From positions 783,126-847,125 of the forward strand of contig SCFE01000071.1 of the NCBI GenBank assembly GCA_004352715.1: a stretch of DNA of 64,000 bases, given 5' to 3'. Below are positions 11,473-22,703 of the stretch, piece after piece. Every line of letters begins with the position of its first letter. Position 1 is the first letter of the stretch. This stretch comes from Hofstenia miamia. Lineage: Eukaryota > Xenacoelomorpha > Acoela. The translations under genes and the position numbers were made by a program. The notes below the pieces were generated by a model. The model worked only from the letters and a program-made list of their open reading frames with translations, did no database searches and was not told the DNA's origin.

Positions 11473-12439
11473 GTGCATATTCGCTTTAGTGCGTCAACAA
11501 TGGTAATTAAATTCTGATGCAATTCAAATTCCATTGTTAACCTTAATATTATAAACGCGTTATACAGGTACAGAGGCATAGGCCTGGGGGCTAGGAAGAT
11601 GAACCCTTTCTGAAGCAGATGTGAGCCCCTCTTGTAAATGATTACATTTGCCTACCAAATAGTATTGAATGTGCATTTTCCCAAATGTTATCACTGAAAA
11701 CAATTTTTTTCACTTTTTGTTGGTTTCTTCTTAAAATTGTTCAACGCTTTTATCTCAAAAATCTCAAAAATCAGAGTGCATAATGTAAATGAGAAGTGAC
11801 TCCTCTATTAATAAAGGACACTGGATATGGTTTATTCTTTTGCTTAAACTTTTATAGAAAACACATAAAAATGCTGTCATTGACAGCATTGTAATGTTAA
11901 GTAAGATAATCGCGATTGTTGGCATAACTGCTAACGATTTATCAATATGAATAATCTCCAGATATTTTATTATTAACTAGACATAACAAAACTTAACTGC
12001 CAACTGAAATCGATTGCTGCAATTAGCCGTTTGCATGTAAGCAACCCTTGAGAAAAGGCACCACAACAAACGCATTAATATTCTGCTTACGCTTTTATTC
12101 AAACATCTCTTAAAAATTAATTTGAAATGAAATTTGTGTACATGTATTTTTACAAGTTTTACTAAACTACTGGAATTTCACTAAAAAATTGTGATAAGTT
12201 TCTACACGAATTTAAATTAAAATGTTAATTTCTTTTACTAGAACAATTTATGTAAATGAAAATAATACTTTCCTTCATATCCAAGCTATATATCGTTTAA
12301 AGTAAGAGGTAGAAAATATAGATATTATGTTTATGTTTGTTTATTAATCCTTAAATGTATGTTTGCAACAAATGGCTAAGTATACTCAGATGGTCTGAGT
12401 ATCAGAAGGTGAAAAAATATTGCTATTTAGAGTCATTAT

Positions 12440-12960
12440 AATACTAACAATTGATTTTGAATCACACTATGCTTCTTCAGTTGTAAAGGATCTTGGTGTT
12501 TGGATAAATGATTATCTAAAATGAAAAGTACATATCACCAAACAGCCTAAAACATCCTATGCTCTATTAATCGAACTTCGCAGAAACATTCCTTATTCTG
12601 CTTATTCTGTTCCAGTTACCAATATGATGTCTGAAGTGGATTATTACTGGTAGTTCGTAATACAATCAAATATGTTGTCATTAATCCTGCCTTATTCAAT
12701 TTAAAGTTCTTATAATGCTCAATAAGCTCATTGCAGGCAAGATTGGCTTTCCGGTCAGTAATTACATTTCGATAAAGTTTTTTGACAAACTTCTACGTAA
12801 CCTACAGCGTGCTTTCTTGGGCTTTAAACGAGTTCGCACAAAGACTTCCGACTCTAATTTCTTGATTCTCGCCGTAAAGCTTTGCAAATATATTTCACTG
12901 GACATCTTTAGCCAATCATTGTATTTTAAGAGTGAACTGGAATCACTATTTTTAAAATTT
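12440..12960 (+). pseudogene. LINE reverse-transcriptase relic (3' part)
   Basis: The frame from about 12478 reads VVKDLGVWINDYLK, stop, KVHITKQPKTSYALLIELRR, matching the xDLGVxxDxxLxWxxHI block downstream of the catalytic palm in jockey/CR1-like LINEs. The later stretch KLLRNLQRAFLGFKR resembles the following LExxQRxFLRF block. Stops and shifts throughout. It lies inside the outer hAT-type element. Confidence 0.5.
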
Positions 12961-13348
12961 GTAAGTAATCACTTTAAGTCTTTTATTAAATATTTAATTA
13001 CTGAAATTCTCTGTCAACTTCCTTAAACTTACATCAGCACATAGTAGTGGGAGTTTTCAGAAACGCTCCTTGATTGTAGCAGACAAAATTTCGATGTTAG
13101 AAGTATTGCACAGGCCAACAATGCAAAATGTATGTGTTCAAATGAATTTTTTCTTGTGTTTCAAATACCAATTAAAATATTAGGCTGAACCCCGGACCGG
13201 GCCGCCATGCTGAAAATCCCGCCTAAGCCCAGCCCAACTTTAAGCCCAACCCAATACCAACTCTGAAGAATAGTAGATGAGTTATTGTTCTAATATGAAT
13301 AATTAATTTTATTCATTAAACTTGGTAATTGAATATTGGTGGGAAACA

Positions 13349-13765
13349 ATGTTTGTAACTAAGATAGCCAATGACATATTTGGATTTGTTCGTCACATAG
13401 AATTTAAATTTATTCCTCTTTTGCAATTCAGTGCATATTTTTTCACATATTCATATACAGGATATCATTTCATGTGGATTTGGTATTTACTTGCTCCAAT
13501 ATATTTAATTTACTTCAGCATGTCGACTTACGACCCATATGATATTGAAAATATAGATAATCGTTTACATGATTGGGTTTCATATTCACTGCTGACATAT
13601 TTTCACTTTACACTGGCTGAAACCGAAATTCTAGATCATGGAACTAATTTTGGAATATATGTTGTTTTAATGTATTTTTTGCTCATTTTCGATTGTATCT
13701 GCTGGATTAGTAAATTTTTCTTCTATGGAATCAAGAAAATAGTCCGGAGTATAGAAGAGCAGTAA
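13349..13765 (+). CDS. Unrecognised multi-pass membrane protein ORF
   Basis: The open frame could begin at ATG 13349 (138 aa); it is open a further nine codons upstream to a TTG, so it may instead be a 3' exon. Hydrophobic stretches at about residues 21-56 (probably two spans: FIPLLQFSAYFFTY and FMWIWYLLAPIYLIYF) and about 101-127 (FGIYVVLMYFLLIFDCICWI) flank a polar loop rich in Asp/Asn (YDPYDIENIDNRLHDW), with a basic/acidic C-terminus (KKIVRSIEEQ). I do not recognise the family. It starts 84 bases after the outer hAT-type element and precedes the P450 fragments by 140 bases. Composition is AT-rich like the surroundings, so a chance frame or a decayed gene cannot be excluded. Confidence 0.4.
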   Translation: MFVTKIANDIFGFVRHIEFKFIPLLQFSAYFFTYSYTGYHFMWIWYLLAPIYLIYFSMSTYDPYDIENIDNRLHDWVSYSLLTYFHFTLAETEILDHGTNFGIYVVLMYFLLIFDCICWISKFFFYGIKKIVRSIEEQ

Positions 13766-13905
13766 ACTAAATTTGAAATATATATTAATTACTATGTTAT
13801 TTTTTATTATAACATATAGGTATTTCGTATTAAATGTGATGCTTTCTAGCTTAGTTAATTATATATGAATTAATATCTCCAAATAAATGTTTTTTGAAAG
13901 CTCAT

Positions 13906-15541
13906 TATAAACACGTTTCTAAACATAAATCATGGTAAGTATATTTCAGTTCGAGTGGATATATATATACATAGTTTTTAATTATGACCTTTGTATTTAG
14001 ATATTTTTCCATTTCTCTCATCAATAGTTAAAGAAAACCCGAAGGTTGCATTGGCTAATGCGGCTGCAATTGCACAGCTTGTATGGTTACGCCATTATTT
14101 ATGGAAAAACTATCTACCACTATATTAAATATAATTTCTAAAATAAGTGTATTTTTTGAAGGTATTACATTTACATTAACTAGGCTTATTTGATTGTATA
14201 TTATAAATGAATCAAAAGAATTGAAATCAGATGTGATTTCTGTATACATGTTTGGAACTCTTTTTGTGTTTTGTGTTAGTTGCGAATCAATACGGAAATA
14301 TATAGCAAACACAGAGAAATATTTACCAATTTGATGTAAAAACTAGTTATTGCATGATTTTGCCTAAGTTGATATTGCATGTTCAATACGTCCCAAGTAA
14401 CATTTAAAGCTGCAGTTGCGCTGGTTTTTATCACTTTACCGTTATTTTTGGCAACATTTTGCGCAATAACAGCGCTGGTCTAGTATCAATTTTAGCTTTA
14501 GCAGCGTTAAAAGAAGCGCTGCAATAACGCAAACGCAAATTATTCCTGACAGCAACCATGTAGTCTACGCTTCACTAAAGCTGCAATGTAGCGTTGCAAC
14601 AATGCAACAAATTGCGATAAAGTAACACTGCTTTTTTCGTTCTTGCAGCGCAACAGTATTTTTGTGATACATTACAAATTGCTTACATCACGGTTTTAGA
14701 AATATCAAATTTTTTATCAGCTGAGAGCCACTAACTATTACAGAAATTTTACATGAATCGAATTAGTGCACTATTTCAACAAATAACGAGGAGGTATCCA
14801 ATGGAAAGTAAAGTACAAAAGATTAATACAAACCAAAATTTTTATTTAATTTGTACAAAATTTGATCATGAGCTGGATCTAATATTACATATAATGTAAG
14901 TGAATATTTCAAAATTCTACCTTCATTTAGTCTGTACTCTGGATTGTGCTCCTTGTTAAGTCGAGATACTTTTGAATTAATACACATTGAAGCAACTAAG
15001 GTATAAAATTAGATGCAAAAACAAAAACATACCTAAATTTTCATTTGATGAATGACCCTATAAAATCTTCATAGCCTTTTGTAAGTACGTCTAAAGTAAA
15101 TTACATAAAAAATCAATTAATAGTACGAAATGATAGAAATAATGGATATGGATCCAAATCTCATTGTCAATGAATATTTTTAACTAAATGATTATCTTAT
15201 TCCAAAGAACTCTTTTGTGGTTGGAATACAATATGAACCACTGCATGTTGTTCATTATTAGATGTCTGATTTCAGGAAACATAATTTTAACTAGAACAGA
15301 TTAGGCCTAAATACATAGCATAAGGAAATAGTTTGAATTTAAATTTTGAAATTTACTTACATCACCATGAAATCAAGGAAAAAATTTTAAAATATTGCTA
15401 AGATCTAAATATCATAAAATTATTTGCAAACTGCTGCTCATGATAATTGGAAGAATTATGATGAATAACACAAAATAACATGATGAAGGAGCTCGGTGTG
15501 AAGTTTGTTCCAATATATTTATAAGTTTCATTGGTGCAATT
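13906..15541 (+). pseudogene. Cytochrome P450 mosaic pseudogene
   Basis: Four blocks match the intact P450 at 42643-44268 in order. 13906-14098: the ATG, the intron and the membrane anchor up to the WKKKLPP position, here with a 12-base deletion. 14190-14306: the segment coding for ESKELKSDVISVYMFGT, nearly identical to 42914-43017. 15184-15249: LNDYLIPKNSFVVGIQYEP, identical. 15430-15541: the C-terminal DNWKNYDE and MKELGVKF region. Between the blocks the gene sequence is replaced or missing; the C-helix, I-helix, ExxR and haem-Cys loop are all gone. Near-identity of the surviving blocks implies a recent copy, or conversion, that was broken by large rearrangements rather than by slow drift. 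No function is possible. Confidence 0.85.
14395..14690. repeat. GC-richer insert with inverted ends inside P450 pseudogene
   Basis: This stretch is visibly richer in GC than its surroundings and full of GCAGCG/AACGC words. AGTTGCGCTG (about 14414) has an inverted partner CAGCGCAACA (about 14657), with weaker pairing outside. It is probably a MITE; no target duplication was found. Confidence 0.35.
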
Positions 15542-15646
15542 GATTGTAAAATATATATTTACCGCATTTTTCATACTGACGATGATTCCTAGTAATTGAA
15601 ACCGATCTAAATTTTTAACTGTGTAAAATATTTCAAATATACTTCG

Positions 15647-15650
<4 letters not shown>

Positions 15651-15709
<59 letters not shown>
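15651..15709. repeat. (AT)n microsatellite
   Basis: About 59 bases of AT dinucleotide with one phase break, just downstream of the P450 pseudogene. Confidence 0.95.
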
Positions 15710-15712
<3 letters not shown>

Positions 15713-16867
15713 CGAGTTTTGTTTTGAAACTTACTGTACCACACTTTGGAACTGCAGAAAATTTCACAGCATCTAATTATTTTCCAGTCTGTTTCTTGTG
15801 ATATGTCTCCTTGCTTGAAAATTTACATATGATGGCAGTTTTCCACGAAATAATTTATTACCTACTTTAGAAATACAAAAACATGCTAGAAGAACCAAAT
15901 TTCAATTGATTTTCGGACCTCAAAAACATGTTGCTATAGTTAATTGAATTCCAAGTCCGAAAAGATTGTAAGTTAAGTTGTTCTCTTTGTTACATTATAT
16001 TGCTGTAGATTCATTCAAAGAACAGAGAAAGTATTCTTGATTACATTAAGTACTAGGGTGATGTTGATAATTTTGATATACTTGCCACGCCTATTCTTCT
16101 ATCTGCAAATAATGCCCTGGTGTTTTTTGTATATCTACCCAAAGTACAACAGCAACAAATCCGACGGGAAAAGAATCGTGATGGAAGATCTAACAATGAG
16201 ACTAATATATGTAACAGAAAATGAAATACCAGTAGTTCCTGCTAAAATTTCGTACTTATATCTACTTCCACTACCAATGTCACGTCTAATAGGGAAAAAA
16301 GGTCGATACATGAACTGCCTAAGAAAAATGTGAAAAACCGGCAATCAACCCATACGTCGCAGGCATATAAAAATATTATCTAGCTTTTTATTGTTTCGCT
16401 GGACTATGAAAGTTATCTGGGGTACCTGGGTTCCCCACCGGTAATTAATTTAACAATTTCGTGTGGTACTTATACAGGTTAATGAACATCTGAATGTGCA
16501 AATTTTGATTTCCGAGTGTTCAGTTACAATGATATATAAGATGCAGGGAACAATGATGCTGGGAATAAAATGTATGCTTTTAGTGAAATATTTCCAGTAC
16601 TGTAAATGTCCAAAAAGAGTTGTAAACTAATTGCGTAACAGAATAAACTTCGAAAATGTAAACTTTACCAAAGCAACAAATTTTCCAAATATGGTATGCT
16701 TATCCGACAAATACAGTTTAAATACAATTCAAAATGTTTGTTTGCACTCACTTAGTGCAATGAACAACACGAGAGGTATGATTTTAAAAGTGTACCTAAA
16801 ATATTTACTATACATATATTGATGTTAATACACTATGAAAAAAACTTTATGATATATTACACGTATT

Positions 16868-17235
16868 CGGGAAATCTTGTTGCTTGCTTGAAAATAAACG
16901 GATTATTGAAACTTTATTATCAGCAAAACTATTTAAGACGGCCTCGTCCGGAAACAGTTTTTTATTTAAGCATTTTGCTAACATCATAATGGTTTAGCCA
17001 TAGTTCTCCTTTTTATATTAGTAATGTAAAAAATATTATCAATCACATATGCAAAAGAGGAATTTCCTTTGAAGTGATTTACAAATGCTGAACTCCCCAT
17101 TTCTTCAAGCAGCATAGATTCAAAATTATGACCGAATTTCTTGCGATTTCATCTTTGCAAAAGGCATCTTTTGATAACATCGTAAATGTCAAAATTTTGC
17201 AAGATATTTAGTCTACTATTTTATATGTATTCAAA
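16868..17235 (+). repeat. Diverged third copy of the 22702/26681 segment (partial)
   Basis: TGTTGCTTGCTTG, CCGGAAACA, GCATTTTGCTAACATCATAATGG and CCTTTGAAGTGATTTACAAA line up in order with 22760-22940 and 26740-26920 (TGTTGCGTGCTTG, TCGGAAACA and so on). Similarity is moderate and gapped, so this is an old copy. Confidence 0.6.
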
Positions 17236-18450
17236 GGTAGCAGAAACATTATTTTGAAGCATCAGGCCTGCAGTTGTGATTTATGCAGACAGCGCAACAC
17301 AACAAAACACAACATGTTGTGAGGAGCATAAAAATCGAGCCTTGCAAAATGAACCATTTTGCCTTTATCCAAAATAAGTCGGACCCATGTATCGTGTTAT
17401 TTATTTTCAAACTTACGAACAAACCTCGCATTATATTTATAAAATTGTAATACCATTACTTAGGTTATTGCTATACAGTAGAGTCAGAAGTGGGGCGGCA
17501 ATAGAGGCAGTTGGCACCCTAATATTTTTATTGGGGTTGCTACGCTACCTCAACATTTCAATTTAATATACTGACTAACACTCAGACACAGAAATAATGA
17601 ATAATTTGGCGACATAACTTAAATATCCAAAATATTTTTCTTACTGTATGTATTTAATTGCCATTTAATCATTGTATATTTCTGTTTCTATATTTATAGA
17701 CAAAATTTGGCAATGTAATACAATAAAAATATCCATTTCTTTATCAAAAATAGTTAAATGCTCCAGAGTATTAGAGTGTTAAGCAACTAATGCTAATCCT
17801 CGATGTTCAATTACAATGTTTCCATTTTATTTAATAGAAAACAAAAAACTCAATCAACAACATGCTTTGCCAATAAATATTATTGAAAGTATTTGCATAA
17901 AAAATTGACTTAGTAAATAAATATACTTAGAAATGTAAAACAGAGTGTTTTGCACAAAATGCTAAGACAATTTTTTAACAACTATTTTGCATTTACAATA
18001 TTCCGTTTTTGTGAATAATCAGTTTTTCGAAACACTTGTCACAATTGATCAATATACAATATCACTTAAACTTAAATAATAGTTATTAAAATATACCAAT
18101 TCAACTCTTTCCGGTTGATGATACTTACTGTCTACTACATGCCACTTTTCAAAGTGAAGAATCATATGCGAACGGAACTGCAATTTATAAAAAAGAACAA
18201 TGGAGAATTTCTGCTCAGTTGCAACCATCTATGATGGATTAAAGAATTCCACCAACAAAACAGGTGTATTTTTTGTTCTGAAATAATTCTAAACATTCTT
18301 TCTCCGAACTTAATATTTGAATGCCAGCCCGAGGTCCTATGCTTAGATCTTTTACTTAATAAAATCGTTTTAACAAATTTAGATTAGAATATAACAGACT
18401 AATTTGTTCCATACAATCCAATTTTCTGTAATATTATTATGCCGACATCA

Positions 18451-18781
18451 GGGTTTGGAATTCAAAAATGTACACTAGTCTATTGAGTGCGTACTTTTCC
18501 TCACAAACCCAAGTAGTTATTCATCTGCAATTCAGGCATGGCTACACATTTCCACAATATTTTCATAAATAGATTAAGAACAATTCTAATTGGATTGAAT
18601 GGCTTTTCTGTATTCCAGGGTTTGGAATTCAAAAATGTACACTAGTCTATTGAGTGCGTACTTTTCCTCACAAACCCAAGTAGTTATTCATCTGCAATTC
18701 AGGCATGGCTACACATTTCCACAATATTTTCATAAATAGATTAAGAACAATTCTAATTGGATTGAATGGCTTTTCTGTATT
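18451..18781 (+). repeat. 167-bp perfect tandem duplication
   Basis: 18451-18614 and 18618-18781 are identical by eye over 164 bases, separated by CCA. It is non-coding. Either a recent tandem duplication or an assembly stutter, though no N marks a join here. Confidence 0.95.
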
Positions 18782-19036
18782 TCTGTGGTTTTGTAATCAA
18801 ATAAAAATTACTTTTCAAATGTGAAAACACTTCTCTGTTCTACTTTCTTCAAATATTGGTTAGTCATTATTTAATGAAATTAAATCAAATTTCGTGTATA
18901 ATTGCAACAAAGGGACCTTTTTAAATAACGAGTACAATGAAATTTTCCATTTATGTTCTTGTTACTTTCCACACATTCTTTGCAGCATACTACGGCTTGT
19001 GGGAATGATCTTCGTTATTAGAATATATTTTCATGA

Positions 19037-19357
19037 CGGAGATGTAAGCGGGCCGGGCCGATCAGGCCAGATTACAGGCGAGATTTTTTACAAATAATGG
19101 GCAGTTTAAGGCCGAAATTTAATGAATAGTCAGAGGAAGTCAACTAGACTCTGATTCCATTGAAGCTATTGAATTTTTGAAATGTTTTTAATTTTAGGCA
19201 AACTGTTATAACTTCTGAAACTATGCATATTTTGTAAAGTATTATTTTGTTATAATAGAAATGTATTATTTAGGCCGAAAAATATTTCTTAGAGCGAAAA
19301 TAGGACTTAGCAATTAAAATGTTAGTGCTGCAAAAATCTGGCCTTTTTACATCTCCG
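19037..19357. mobile_element. 321-bp hAT-type MITE
   Basis: The left end CGGAGATGTAAGCGGGCC and the reverse complement of the right end, CGGAGATGTAAAAAGGCC, pair over most of 18 bases. The flanking octamers are TTTCATGA (19029-19036) and CCTCATGA (19358-19365), 6 of 8 identical, as for a slightly decayed 8-bp target duplication. There is no coding content. It contains a GC-rich patch (GGGCCGGGCCG) like those at the ends of the 8842-13265 element, so the two may be related. Confidence 0.6.
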
Positions 19358-19365
19358 CCTCATGA

Positions 19366-21326
19366 ACATGACACGATCATCAAGTATTTATTCCACAAAC
19401 AAAAGCACCTCAATGCTGCATTATATTTTTAATAAGACGTTGTCAGGAAATGCCTTCGACTGTCTTTTTGTGAACATAGACCAATTGAACACTAATGGCT
19501 TCATTAATAGATTATCTATGATTATCAGGTTTCAGCTGGAAAGTCGGAAGAAGTGTGTAGGGCCTAATAATATTGTTTCTCTTGGTACAAGCTGAGTCTT
19601 GATTTTTGGGATAAGTGACAGAATTTAGCGTCTTGTTTGTGAGACATGCTCTACCAAGGACGTTAATATATTGGCTCTACATAGTCAATGTATCTGAAAA
19701 ACAATGCCTTTCCTTTCCTAGATTAAAAAAATTGTTGGATTTACATTGTGATCCATTAAAATATTAATATATTCATTTTATTGAGATAACATAATCATAT
19801 TATGTATTTTTAACTTATGAAGAGAAGTGAAGGTTGCAATATCCTTAATTGCTGAGGTTGTTTCAAATGGTAAAAATTTCAAATCGTTAAGTTGTTTTAA
19901 AATTCAAATAATTTAAAAAAGTATTGGCATGTAAGCTTATGTAGTCTTGCCCCCTCAATGTTGAGTTTCTTCCGGCGTCTCTGTTATTATAATTAACATA
20001 AACATTTTAGATATGGGGTCTAAATTTGACCAGAAAATGTTAAAAGATTCAATTATAATCCAAATATTGCAGTACTGTTTAGGCTTAGCGCTAGCTAAAA
20101 ATATATCACACAAGTTAATTTTTATAACGCTATGATTCTTGAAATTCTAAAGATGTCTAAAATCTGAAAACAGCACAAGATAAAGAAGCCTCTACTGCTT
20201 CATTGCCATTGCAAGAACCATTGAGGCGATCTTTTGCGTAAGGTCATATCTTAATGAACATTGGTGGTCTATCTGCAGATAGTAAATTGCAGTTCTCAGG
20301 CGTTTTCGAACAAATCAAATCATATCGTTAAACTATGATGCTATGCGTTAATATCTTTTCGCTAATGCAGTTTTATTATAGATATATGAGCTACTCATCG
20401 GTTGAGATGGATTTGGATTTTTAATGAGTGATAAGTTTAGGCTAGTCTAACATTGATAAAATAAAACGGAATATGCGACTTGATATTTTCAGATTAACTT
20501 TAGCTTATATATAACATGTAGATTTAATATTGAACACTTAACGAACTTTGTCTGAGTAGGTCTTATCTTTGTCAATCCTCCGGAACCAAATTTTGCGAGT
20601 TAGTAGTGGCTGGCCTAAACTCAAACACACTTATAGTTTCAATATTTAAAATCTTTATTTCTTCTTATCTATGTTTCTGGAAGTTTACGCAGTGCTTTTA
20701 ATACTTCTATTTAGTTGTAATAAAATGTATATTTTGTTAGTGTTGATGAGCAGGATGATGATGCTTTTATTTGAATCATTGCTAATTGTTTTCATTCAAA
20801 TTTACTTGATAAAATGTTCGTTTATATTCCTCACTATACATGTATATTTTCGCAGATCATAGATTTTCCAAGTGTGATAACAAATTATTTTCTATGGTAA
20901 CGAATTACCACTAGATCATAATAAAAAATTTGTGAAAATACGTTCATAGTCTTTTCCTTTCTTAATATTGATACCTGACATTTTTACAAGACAATTTGTT
21001 TTAGTGGATATCTTACGAATACAATTTCTTCACATTTTCTTATACAGGGTGATTTTTAAGGATTAAGACCTACAAAAATATTTATAATAACTCCTAAGTT
21101 ATTGGAAAGATTTTAAAGAAAAAATCCTTAAGGAAACCGTGCAAATTAATAGTTTTACTTAGTTACTTTTTATAAACGATATTTTTACAAGCACTATCTT
21201 CTTGAACGAAGCAAGAATTGACGCAGGTTTCGCAAACATCTCATCATTGCACTGGTGAATATGATTAAAAAAACGTTTCATATTTCATCAATTAGTGATT
21301 AATTTCTGTTATGCACATATAAATGT
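19366..21326. other. No gene seen
   Basis: AT-rich. A lone transposon-like terminus, TACAGGGTGATTTTTAAGG, occurs at about 21043-21061 without a matching inverted partner in the window. Confidence 0.55.
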
Positions 21327-21330
21327 TTAA

Positions 21331-22265
21331 CCCTCTTCTGTATGAGTTTTCTAGTCAAGTCAAAAAATTATTTAAATGCTGATTTTAGATGCTAGGACAA
21401 CCATCTAAAAATTTACAAACTTATTAACTAATATTGTATTTGGAACTATCTTTTTGAGTTTGTTGCTATATGGCAACATCATGCGAAGTAAAGATTATAA
21501 CATTTGGTTAATTGTCAAAAATGTATTTAATGTAAAATTACAGAAAAATAATTAAAGAATGAAAACTAGAATTCAGTTTAAAGAGTGTGAAAATCTTTGT
21601 TCCAGTTTTTTTCTTTAGTTATGCAAAAAATACTTCAAACGTACAACTTTTCACCTTCAGAATTCCTTTACAGCGATGTAAACGACATCTTCCATTTTCA
21701 GGGGTCATTTTTGTTTCATGATTTCGAAATGATTTATCAGGAATATCTGCTCTAGGTGAAATTCTGAAAATGAAAAGGGTCTATCTTGTTTCCAATCAGT
21801 GTCATTAACCCACTTAACGTAAATGTATTTATTATTCTTCAAATCTGTAGGACATACAATATCTGTGCCTCGACCCTACTATAGAATTGTGAAATCAAAC
21901 TAGAAATGCTAAAATTCGTTGCATAGTGTTGCCAAATGGCAACAAACCTATTTTGGCTAATTACAAAAGTGTGGGATACTATTTAGAAGCAGTTATTTAA
22001 TAAACAATAAATTTAGAAACAAGATTTTCATTCCATATTTTTTATGAGGAGCTGTTTGAATTCAACGTCATGATAGCTATGGTTGAATATCTAATTTTGT
22101 GGTAATCAATGAATCAATGAAAAATTTTATTAGAAATGCAGCTTAATGCTGCGTGTGGGCAAGTACAATAAGAATTTGTCGTGTATTGCATGTCGAGTTA
22201 ATTGCTCATTAGTAATTACAATTCTTCAGTGTGTTTTCCATACGTTAACATTATGCAGAAGAGGG
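21331..22265. mobile_element. piggyBac-like non-autonomous element
   Basis: The left end is TTAA (21327-21330) followed by CCCTCTTCTGTAT. The right end is ATGCAGAAGAGGG followed by TCAA (22266-22269), the inverse of the left end with a one-base-decayed TTAA. CCC ends with TTAA target sites are diagnostic of the piggyBac superfamily. Internally there are two palindromic words, TTGCTATATGGCAAC (about 21469) and GTTGCCAAATGGCAAC (about 21938). There is no transposase frame in its 935 bp, so it is non-autonomous. Confidence 0.65.
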
Positions 22266-22634
22266 TCAATATTACAATTCACGTGATTACCGAAATTGTA
22301 AGCATATTCTAATTTTTTACTTTGTTGCGTTGTGTTGTGTATGTTGTGTGACACAACAAACTTTGCTGTTGTGTTTGAAAAAATCAACAATTTGAGAAGA
22401 CACCAATTTAATGGGCGTTAAATAACTTAAGCAACTTCAATAAATATCGAACTACTAGTAAGAATGTTGATAAGCTAAGCAAGAATGGAAAAATGTCCCT
22501 GAAAATTTCACACATAAATACTTTGTAATTTCATCAACTTTCTGAATGCACATTATAACATCGTGTGTTAGCAGTTGATATTTAGAGTATTTTACTCAAA
22601 AGTTTTGATTATATTTATTGCGCGTTCATTATAG

Positions 22635-22636
<2 letters not shown>

Positions 22637-22693
<57 letters not shown>

Positions 22694-22703
22694 ATATATA
22701 TAT
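22637..22703. repeat. (AT)n tract, left border of first 1,354-bp segment
   Basis: AT dinucleotides interrupted once by TACACACA. Confidence 0.95.

Larger units (their letters stand above)
8842..13265. mobile_element. Outer hAT-type element, interrupted by other TEs
   Basis: The left end reads CAGAGTTGGAATT (8842-8854). The right end, reverse-complemented, reads CAGAGTTGGTATT (13265-13253), matching 12 of 13. The 8 bases outside are AGGAATAG on the left (8834-8841) and AAGAATAG on the right (13266-13273), 7 of 8 identical, as expected for an aged hAT target duplication. Both ends carry unusual GC-rich patches (GGGCC/CCCGG words) inside the termini. No hAT transposase was recognised inside; the space holds the complete element 9061-11472 and a LINE relic. 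The pairing of ends over 4.4 kb is inference supported by TIR plus TSD. Confidence 0.6.
15742..19028. other. No gene seen
   Basis: AT-rich. The short open frame at 16037-16333 has no recognisable motif. The only structure found is a diverged copy of the 1,354-bp segment (16868-17235) and a tandem duplication (18451-18781). Confidence 0.6.

Noticed and set aside
16037-16333. 98-aa ORF
   Set aside because: No motif, composition like background, and an equally long antisense frame; treated as chance.
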